Shown one piece after another: positions 56,990-64,000 of a stretch of DNA of 64,000 nucleotides. Position 1 is the stretch's first letter. Each line of letters opens with the position of its first letter. The stretch is taken from contig NC_060059.1 in assembly GCF_020283565.1 (NCBI RefSeq), positions 26,857,838-26,921,837 of the forward strand. Direction: 5' to 3'. The notes beneath the pieces are model-generated. The model did no database searches. It saw only the letters and a program-made list of their open reading frames with translations, and was not told the origin of the DNA. The stretch comes from Trifolium pratense (taxonomy: Eukaryota > Streptophyta > Magnoliopsida > Fabales > Fabaceae). A program made the translations under genes and the position numbers.

Positions 56990-58005
56990 AATTCCCCCAC
57001 ACTTGAACTTTTGCACTCCGAGCAAAACTCAAATGAAAAAAAACTTAAAAACAAATCACAAGCAGTCAACATATTCCAGGTTTCAAGCTTCAAACCTTGG
57101 GTCAAAATTCAAAGATTGGCACAATTCTTATCTATCAACTTTCAATAATAATCTTGCGTGTGTGTGTGTACTGTCTCCCACTGTCAACCAAAGTAATGTC
57201 AAGATCCCTCTCTGAAACTACCATTCTAGATGCTAAGCTGTCATTCTTTTCCTATAATTTTGGATTTAACCAGAATTTCAGACTAGGGGGGGGCTATTTC
57301 TTTTCAAGAGATCCAAAGCTTTTCAACATCAACTCAGGGGCAACTACCTTCAAGCTTTATTATAGTTTATTATTATTAATTGTTTTTAAGCTTTAGGTAC
57401 TACTCCACCTTTTCACCTGACGGGATCTTACTTGTAATAAGTCCAACCTGTTACTCAGAGTAGAGCATCCTACACAGCACTTGTTCCTCCAGTTTCAGGC
57501 ACAGGAACTTGTTCCTCCAGTTTCGGGCACAGGAACTTATTATATTCATTAGTTTTAGCTCTTAAACAGTTTCCCTTTTTCTCAATTAATAGCAATGATC
57601 GGTCTATCTGTTACTCTAGCCTTTCCCCCACACTTAGTTCTAATCATACCTCCATTATATTCAAATTAGAGAACTTAGTCTAAAGAATAAATATTTCAGA
57701 GATTTATCTAGACATTACTAAGTTTGACAGTGTTCAAGCAGTTGTGCATTAAGTTGCAAAGACTATCATGTCAAGTATCAAAACAAAAAACTCCAAAAAT
57801 TTCACTGACCCTACAGTTATCTGCCCTAGCCTTAGAACATGTGACTACTCATGACAATTTATTTTATTTTATTTTTTTAATTTTATTTTATTATTTTTTT
57901 AAACACAAAAATGTAAAATGTCCCTCCCCCACACTTAAACCAGACAGTGTCCGCAATGTAATAATAACACAAAGTGAGAGTAAAGGAAGGAACACACCCG
58001 AGGGG
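56990..58005 (-). other. 3' non-coding region of element J
   Basis: Between gag-pol and the 3' LTR. It contains the polypurine tract (56990-57000) and AT-rich sequence with two CCCCCACACTTA/G motifs, but no envelope-like frame such as some Athila elements carry here. Confidence 0.7.
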
Positions 58006-61000
58006 CTATGGTGTAGCTGCTGGGTAGAACGGCTTCTCCAAGGAGAGCTCTTCAACATGTCCCTCTTCTTCAGGCACCGAGCTTTCATGGAACAGCTTCA
58101 GTCGCTGTCCGTTTACTTTAAACACCTTGTTAGTACCTGCACTTTTTATTTCTATTGCACCATGAGGGAAAACATTAGTAACAACAAAAGGGCCAATCCA
58201 CCGGGATCGAAGTTTCCCAGCCATTACTTTTAGGCGGGAGTTAAACAATAAAACCCGTTGGCCCACAGAAAATTCCTTCCTAGAAATCATTTTATCATGA
58301 AAGTATTTTGTTTTCTCCTTATAAATTTTAGAGCTTTCGTAGGCTTCCAGCCTAAGCTCTTCAAGCTGCTGTAATTGAAGTTTTCGTTCCATACCTGCTT
58401 TTTGCATTTCCATATTACAGCTCTTCACCGCCCAATAAGCACGGTGTTCGATTTCTACAGGAAGGTGACATGCCTTACCAAACACAAGTCGATAGGGGGA
58501 CATCCCAATTGGAGTCTTGAAAGCTGTTCTCTGAGCCCAAAGTGCGTCTTCTAGACGGCGGCTCCAGTCCTTCCTATTTGGCTGCACCATTTTCTCTAGA
58601 ATTTGCTTAATCTCCCGGTTCGAGATTTCAGCTTGCCCATTAGTTTGGGGATGATATGCAGTAGAGACTCTGTGCACAACTCCATACTTCCGGAGCAAAG
58701 CTTCCATGGTGCGGTTACAGAAATGCGTGCCTTGGTCACTGATGATAGCTCGGGGTATTCCAAACCTGCAAAAAATATTGGACCTGACAAAATCTGCAAC
58801 AACTCGAGAATCATTAGTCCTAGTGGGGATGGCCTCCACCCACTTTGAAACATAATCAACAGCAAGTAAAATGTAGAGAAAACCAAATGATACAGGAAAA
58901 GGGCCCATAAAGTCAATGCCCCATACATCAAATACCTCACAAAAAAGCATAGGTTGCTGAGGCATTTCACTCTTTCGAGTGATAGCTGTGCCTGCTATTT
59001 GGCACTCCTTACAAGTGCGGTAAGTCTCATAAGCATCCTTGAAAATTGTGGGCCAATAGAAACCTGCGTCTAGGACTTTTCTAGCAGTTCGTTGAGGGCC
59101 AAAGTGTCCCCCTACCGGAGAAGCATGAGAAAGATGCAAAATAGATTCAATCTCACAGTCGGGAACACACCTCCTAATCACCTGATCACTACCAAATTTC
59201 CAAAGATATGGATCATCCCAAACATAATATTTTGCATCACTCTTGAGTTTGTGAATTTGTGTCCTAGATGCACCTGCAGGAAAAACACCAGCAACAAGAT
59301 AATTAACAATATCAGCAAACCAAGGAGTCACCCCATGTAAAAGTAACAGCTGTTCATCAGGAAATTCATCCTGAATGGGGAAGATATCTCCATCACGTTC
59401 AATCCTGCTCAAGTGGTCAGCCACTAAATTCTCGGCTCCACTTTTATCCTTAATTTCCACATTGAATTCTTTAAGCAACAACATCCACCGAATCAGCCTC
59501 GGTTTTGCTTCAGGCTTCTTTAACAAGTACTTTAAAGCTGCATGGTCAGTAAAAACAATAACCTTGGAACCTAGCAAATATGATCTGAATTTATCAAGTG
59601 CAAAAACAATAGCTAAAAGTTCCTTTTCAGTGGTGGTGTAATTAGCTTGTGCGGAATCTAAAGTCCTAGAAGCATAATAAATAACATGGGCGGCTTTTTC
59701 CACCCTTTGTGCAAGAACTGCTCCCACTGCATAGTTAGATGCATCACACATGATTTCAAAAGGAATGTTCCAGTCAGGGGGCTGAATGATGGGAGCAGAA
59801 GTCAGTGCTCTCTTCAAGAAATCAAACGCCTTTTTGCATGCATCATTAAACTCGAAAGTCACATCATTTTTAAGCAGGTTTGACAACGGGAGGGCAATCT
59901 TGCTGAAATCCTTTATGAAACGCCTGTAAAAACCTGCATGACCAAGAAAAGAACGAATCTCGCGAACGCAAGATGGGTAAGGTAGTGTAGAGATCACATC
60001 AATTTTTGCAGGGTCAACTGAAATTCCTTTTTCTGAAATTATGTGACCCAATACAATTCCCTGCTGAACCATAAAGTGACATTTTTCGAAATTCAAGACA
60101 AGGTTAGTTTCAATGCATCTTGACAAAACCAAGTTCAAACTAGTCAAACATGCATCAAAAGAAGCACCATAAACAGTGAAATCATCCATAAACACTTCCA
60201 TACAGTTTTCAATAAAATCAGAAAAAATACTAATCATGCATCGTTGGAATGTGCCAGGTGCATTGCAAAGACCAAAAGGCATCCTCCTGTAAGCAAATGT
60301 GCCGAAGGGGCACGTAAAAGTGGTCTTCTCTTGATCTTCAGGTGCAATATGAATCTGAAAATAACCTGAAAAACCATCAAGAAAGCAGTAATGTGATTTA
60401 CCTGCCAACCGTTCAAGCATCTGATCAATGAATGGCAAGGGAAAGTGATCTTTCCTAGTTGCCTGGTTCAACCTCCTGTAATCGATACAAACTCTCCAGC
60501 TGTTCTGGACTCTAGTGGGTACAAGTTCATTTTTTTCATTTTTCACCACAGTGAGTCCAGATTTCTTAGGCACAACCTGTACCGGACTTACCCAATTACT
60601 GTCAGAGATCGGATAAATAATACCTGCTTGTAACAATTTAGTTACCTCCTTTTTCACAACATCAAGAATCAAAGGGTTGAGTCTCCTTTGGGGTTGTCTC
60701 ACCACCTTAGCTCCCTCCTCAAGGTGAATACGATGCATGCACATTGTGGGGCTAATGCCTGGTATGTCAGCTAAGGTCCATCCGATTGCCTTCTTATGCT
60801 GCCTCAAAACCTCCAAAAGCTTTTCCTCCTGTTCACAATCAAGGTTAGAAGAAATAATCACGGGTAGTTTTTCATTTTCCTCTAAGTAAGCATATTTCAA
60901 ATTTTTAGGAAGTGGTTTAAGCTCCAAGGATGGTGGTTGTTCTATGGATGGTTTTGTTGGAACAGCCGGGATGTCAAGAGTTTCAACTGCGAAAACAACC

Positions 61001-63420
61001 TCATTGACAACTTCACCTTCGCCCTGCAAATTAAACTCGGCACAAGCAACACAAAGGTCAGTATCAGTACAAATATCACATGAGTAATCATCAGCTGAAC
61101 ACAAATCAGAATGAAATTCATCAACAATTTCAGAAAGTAGTTCTAATTGAAAAACAGAGTGCTCTTCCAGAGGGTATTTCATAGCATCGAAAATATTAAA
61201 TTTCGCCACAATGTCACCAAATTCCATGGACATGGTCCCATCATCAACGTCGATTTTTGTCTTTGCCGTCTTCATGAATGGTCTGCCCAAGATGATCGGC
61301 GATCTGTTTGACTCTGTTTCTCCAGCCATGTCAAGGATGTAAAAATCTGCAGGGAAAATCAAGTCATTAACTTGAACTAGCACATCTTCCACCACTCCAA
61401 CAGGGCGAGCATTGCTCCTGTTTGCCAGCTGAATAGTAAGACCTGTATGCTGCAAAGGACCAAGATCAAGATTGTTAAAAATAGAAGTAGGCATGACATT
61501 AATAGAAGCTCCTAAATCTAACATGCAATTTTCGAATTTTCTATCCCCAATGGTACACGGAATAGAAAAAGTTCCTGGATCCTTGCATTTCTGTGGCATG
61601 GCCTGATTGAGGGCTGAGACATTAGCTTTTTCAGGCTCAGGTTCGAGTGCAGCATTAGACTCAATAAGGGCTGAAACATTTCGGCCCAGATTAACTCTCT
61701 CATTTCCCTTTACTTTCCTCTTGTTTGTGCACAAATCCTTCAAGAATTTTGCATATTTCGGAATCTGCTTGATCACATCGAGGAGAGGAATATTGACTGC
61801 TACTTTGCTGAATACATCAAGAATCTCCTTGTCTTCTTCCGCCTTATTCTTTTTATTTTTCTGCACCCTTTGAGGAAAAGGGATTGGTGGCACATATGCT
61901 TTTTCAGTCTCAGCAGTCTCAGCGGTCGCAGAAGGTTCAGGAACAGATGATGGTGCACTGGTTTTTTTTCTTTTCTCTGGAGCTGGAGCTGGTTCGGTCA
62001 CTCTTCCGGATCGCAAAGTAATTGCACTCACATTCCCATTTGGGTTCGGAACTGATTGTGCAGGGAGGTTACCGGAGCCTTGAGCTTGTAATTGGCCTAT
62101 TGCATTGGCCATTTGTCCCATCTGTGTTGTCAAGGTCTGAATGCTAGCATCGGTCCTTTGTTGGAACTGGAGGTTGTTCACGGACATTTGTTTAACAAGA
62201 TCCTCTAAGGATGGTCCGGAAGGTGTGGAGGCAACAGCTTGAGGTGGATTCTGTTGTTGGCTGGTTTGTGGGTTTCCATATCGAAGGTTGGGATGGTTCC
62301 TCCAACTGGGATGATATTTGTTGGTGGATAGGTCAGGAGTGTTGTTGTACCTGTTTTGGTTGTAAAGGTTGGCTGCATAAGCTTGTGGCAGCTCAGTAAT
62401 GGACTCGTCTCTCAGAATGGGACAGGTGTCGGTCGGGTGCTCAGGAGAGGTACAAATACCGCACAAAGTTGTTGTTGTTTGAGGTTTTACTAATGCCAAC
62501 TGTTTGACTAGGGTGGTGAGATCGTCAAGTCTGGTCTCTAGAGCTTTGTTGGAAGAAACCTGCATTTGATTCACGCTTTGAACAGAATTGTCTCTAGTGG
62601 TAAACTGTTGAGAATTAAGAGACATGTTTTCAATGAGGGCTTTGGCAGCGGCTGGAGTTTTATCGACTAGCGCTCCACCACTAGCAGCATCAAGAATGTT
62701 CCTGTCCATCGGTAACAACCCCTCATAAAAGTATTGGATGAGGAGTTGCTCGGTAATCTGGTGTTGCGGGCAGCTAGATACCAAGTGTTTGAACCTCTCC
62801 CAATACTCGGTCAGCGACTCATTACCTTGTCTAACACCACAAATCTCCTTTCTTATTGAGGCAGCTCTGGAAGCAGGAAAATATCTTTCCAAGAACACTT
62901 TTTTCAGGGCAGTCCAGCTTGCAATTGAGTTTGGCTCGAGATAATATATCCAATCCTTCGCTGCACCCTGCAATGAAAAAGGAAAAGCTCGAAGTTTGAT
63001 GTGATCTTCAGTGATCCCTTCAGGCTTAAGTGGTGTAGAACACACCACTTGGAATTCTTTCAGATGTTTGTGCGGATCCTCACCTGCAAGACCACTAAAC
63101 TTGGGCAACAAGTGTATTAAACCTGATTTTAATTCAAAAGGAACAGCAGCAGCATCATATTCAATACACAAGCCATTATAATTCACATCAGGAGCAGCTA
63201 ATTGCCTTAAGGTTCTATTATCAGCCATTTCAAAATCAAGTTCAGAATCCGAAGCAAACAAGTTATGCAAGTAGTCAGGCTCAGAATCAGAGATAGGGCT
63301 AGAATCAATGTTACCGGAATGCACGCTATTAGCTCGGTTGAGCCTTTTGCGTGCGTGGAGTGTTCTTTCTATCTCAGGGTCAGGAAGCACTAATTGGAAC
63401 TGTCCAGCAGACCTGGTCAT
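58006..63420 (-). CDS. Gag-Pol polyprotein of Athila-type Ty3-gypsy element J
   Basis: One uninterrupted minus-strand frame of 1804 codons from ATG 63420; the upstream in-frame codon TTG at 63441 is unlikely as a start. In order: gag ([16 protein letters not shown] and [10 protein letters not shown], residues ~140-240) and a [15 protein letters not shown] knuckle-like segment. Next are a long Gln/Pro-rich region, the protease region ([11 protein letters not shown], with Leu before the catalytic Asp), and RT ([20 protein letters not shown]; catalytic FMDDFTVYG). RNase H ([30 protein letters not shown]) and integrase ([48 protein letters not shown]) complete it. Residue positions are estimates. 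All catalytic motifs seen are intact, with no chromodomain. This is the only intact non-Tekay polyprotein in the window. Confidence 0.95.
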   Translation of the reverse strand: MTRSAGQFQLVLPDPEIERTLHARKRLNRANSVHSGNIDSSPISDSEPDYLHNLFASDSELDFEMADNRTLRQLAAPDVNYNGLCIEYDAAAVPFELKSGLIHLLPKFSGLAGEDPHKHLKEFQVVCSTPLKPEGITEDHIKLRAFPFSLQGAAKDWIYYLEPNSIASWTALKKVFLERYFPASRAASIRKEICGVRQGNESLTEYWERFKHLVSSCPQHQITEQLLIQYFYEGLLPMDRNILDAASGGALVDKTPAAAKALIENMSLNSQQFTTRDNSVQSVNQMQVSSNKALETRLDDLTTLVKQLALVKPQTTTTLCGICTSPEHPTDTCPILRDESITELPQAYAANLYNQNRYNNTPDLSTNKYHPSWRNHPNLRYGNPQTSQQQNPPQAVASTPSGPSLEDLVKQMSVNNLQFQQRTDASIQTLTTQMGQMANAIGQLQAQGSGNLPAQSVPNPNGNVSAITLRSGRVTEPAPAPEKRKKTSAPSSVPEPSATAETAETEKAYVPPIPFPQRVQKNKKNKAEEDKEILDVFSKVAVNIPLLDVIKQIPKYAKFLKDLCTNKRKVKGNERVNLGRNVSALIESNAALEPEPEKANVSALNQAMPQKCKDPGTFSIPCTIGDRKFENCMLDLGASINVMPTSIFNNLDLGPLQHTGLTIQLANRSNARPVGVVEDVLVQVNDLIFPADFYILDMAGETESNRSPIILGRPFMKTAKTKIDVDDGTMSMEFGDIVAKFNIFDAMKYPLEEHSVFQLELLSEIVDEFHSDLCSADDYSCDICTDTDLCVACAEFNLQGEGEVVNEVVFAVETLDIPAVPTKPSIEQPPSLELKPLPKNLKYAYLEENEKLPVIISSNLDCEQEEKLLEVLRQHKKAIGWTLADIPGISPTMCMHRIHLEEGAKVVRQPQRRLNPLILDVVKKEVTKLLQAGIIYPISDSNWVSPVQVVPKKSGLTVVKNEKNELVPTRVQNSWRVCIDYRRLNQATRKDHFPLPFIDQMLERLAGKSHYCFLDGFSGYFQIHIAPEDQEKTTFTCPFGTFAYRRMPFGLCNAPGTFQRCMISIFSDFIENCMEVFMDDFTVYGASFDACLTSLNLVLSRCIETNLVLNFEKCHFMVQQGIVLGHIISEKGISVDPAKIDVISTLPYPSCVREIRSFLGHAGFYRRFIKDFSKIALPLSNLLKNDVTFEFNDACKKAFDFLKRALTSAPIIQPPDWNIPFEIMCDASNYAVGAVLAQRVEKAAHVIYYASRTLDSAQANYTTTEKELLAIVFALDKFRSYLLGSKVIVFTDHAALKYLLKKPEAKPRLIRWMLLLKEFNVEIKDKSGAENLVADHLSRIERDGDIFPIQDEFPDEQLLLLHGVTPWFADIVNYLVAGVFPAGASRTQIHKLKSDAKYYVWDDPYLWKFGSDQVIRRCVPDCEIESILHLSHASPVGGHFGPQRTARKVLDAGFYWPTIFKDAYETYRTCKECQIAGTAITRKSEMPQQPMLFCEVFDVWGIDFMGPFPVSFGFLYILLAVDYVSKWVEAIPTRTNDSRVVADFVRSNIFCRFGIPRAIISDQGTHFCNRTMEALLRKYGVVHRVSTAYHPQTNGQAEISNREIKQILEKMVQPNRKDWSRRLEDALWAQRTAFKTPIGMSPYRLVFGKACHLPVEIEHRAYWAVKSCNMEMQKAGMERKLQLQQLEELRLEAYESSKIYKEKTKYFHDKMISRKEFSVGQRVLLFNSRLKVMAGKLRSRWIGPFVVTNVFPHGAIEIKSAGTNKVFKVNGQRLKLFHESSVPEEEGHVEELSLEKPFYPAATP

Positions 63421-63844
63421 GCAAGAAGTGATAAACAACAATTACGGTAATTCCAACTATGTCCCTACAACGACAATAGGTGAGTAAAATAGAAAACAGG
63501 TCAAACTGAATGAGAAAAAATCTAAAAATACCACGAAAATTCTAATTAACTAAAATAAAGATGACACAAATTTTTTTGGATTTTTTCGAAAATACGAAAT
63601 CAGTAAAAAATTAAAATAAAATAGAAAAACAAGGAATTTGGGGCTGAGAGGGTGGTGTCCCGTATTTTGTCCCAAAATACGGGATTTTGAACCCTGATTT
63701 TTTTCTGAGGGAATGGGATGGTCAAAAAGCAGAACAGACGCAAAATCAGCCCTAATTCGTCTATTAATTTTTTTATACGGCAGACGCGCAATAACAAAAG
63801 AAACAAGCAATTCTAGCAATTCTAATACTGAATAACACAATTAT
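63421..63844 (-). other. Leader region of element J
   Basis: About 420 bp between primer site and gag start, with no coding sequence. Confidence 0.65.
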
Positions 63845-63865
63845 GAGTCCCCGGCAACGGCGCCA
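63845..63865 (-). promoter_or_regulatory. Primer binding site of element J
   Basis: On the minus strand TGGCGCCGTTGCCGGGGACT, the usual Athila primer site (tRNA-Asp type), 3 bp from the LTR. Confidence 0.9.
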
Positions 63866-63868
63866 ATT

Positions 63869-64000
63869 TGATCACCGTCGTTTCGTGATCAAAAATAAAT
63901 TTAAAATAAGTAGTACAAGGCAATTGACCTTGGTCGTTTCACAAGGACTCACAATCGGTTTAACAATGTTAGAAACAATTCAAAAGTGTAAAATATGGGG
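63869..64000 (-). repeat. Right (5') LTR of element J (first 132 bp)
   Basis: Starts TGATCACCGTCGTTTCGTG and runs off the window. It resembles the left LTR over the first ~90 bp with many differences and indels. Confidence 0.8.

Larger units (their letters stand above)
55842..64000 (-). mobile_element. Element J: Athila-type Ty3-gypsy element, minus strand, right end outside the window
   Basis: Left (3') LTR 55842-56989, polypurine tract 56990-57000, a 1-kb non-coding 3' region, an uninterrupted gag-pol frame, leader, primer binding site 63845-63865, and the start of the right (5') LTR at 63869. The primer site and TGATCA ends are Athila features. The candidate target duplication at the left is ACTTG (55837-55841); the other copy is outside. 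The two LTRs differ strongly where they can be compared. Confidence 0.88.

Noticed and set aside
1..64000. tRNA or rRNA genes
   Set aside because: I looked for tRNA-like cloverleaf motifs beyond the retroelement primer sites and saw none; a tRNAscan run would be decisive.

Overview
This is plant nuclear DNA, most likely from a legume or other dicot. The evidence is wall-to-wall Ty3-gypsy (Tekay-type chromovirus and Athila) and Ty1-copia (SIRE/Maximus-type and short-LTR Ale-type) retrotransposons, a CACTA transposon, MITEs, and two intron-containing DUF247 genes with plant splice sites. Only the DUF247 pair looks like host genes. I did not run any search; families are called from motifs, LTR ends, primer binding sites (PBS), polypurine tracts (PPT) and target-site duplications (TSD).

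Region 1-27220 is a Russian doll of Tekay-like elements. Element A (5' LTR cut by the window edge; gag-pol 598-4965; 3' LTR in three pieces, 4961-5273, 22412-24456 and 27088-27220) lies in a SIRE-like element E. Element B (5274-22406, TSD CATTC) sits in A's 3' LTR. Element C (10221-18275, TSD GGAAC) sits in B's pol. Element D (24457-27082, TSD GTGTT), a degenerate copia-derived element, is a second insertion in A's 3' LTR. B and C have almost identical LTR pairs, so they are very young. C has no intact coding region and must have been moved in trans.

Region 27221-35827 is the rest of E: broken gag/pol, an envelope-like ORF behind a stop codon in tobacco-mosaic-type readthrough context, a 3' untranslated region with an array of hairpins sharing one loop, and a 3' LTR. 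An Athila-type solo LTR (32323-33679, TSD AGCAA) interrupts the envelope-like ORF. E's LTR ends about 57 bp before the start codon of DUF247 gene 1.

Region 35884-52060 holds the two DUF247 paralogues (35884-37757 and 50410-52060, each two exons and 449 codons). Between them are a MITE (H), split by a minus-strand copia element F (37863-47101, TSD TTAAG). F is itself split by a 5.0-kb CACTA element G (39793-44834, TSD AGG). G carries captured exon-intron-exon sequence of an ABCB transporter and is split by a 1-kb long-TIR foldback element (43549-44559). A glutaredoxin C-terminal fragment lies at 49734-49847.

Region 53273-64000 holds a minus-strand SIRE-like relic I (LTR about 53273-54932, end of a 3' extra ORF) interrupted at 55842 by a minus-strand Athila element J. 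J has one uninterrupted gag-pol frame of 1804 codons, but its flanking LTRs are unexpectedly different from each other. The most interesting signals outside ordinary annotation are the clusters of short palindromes inside LTRs of unrelated lineages, the covarying hairpin array in E, the gene capture in G, and the fresh but coding-dead element C.
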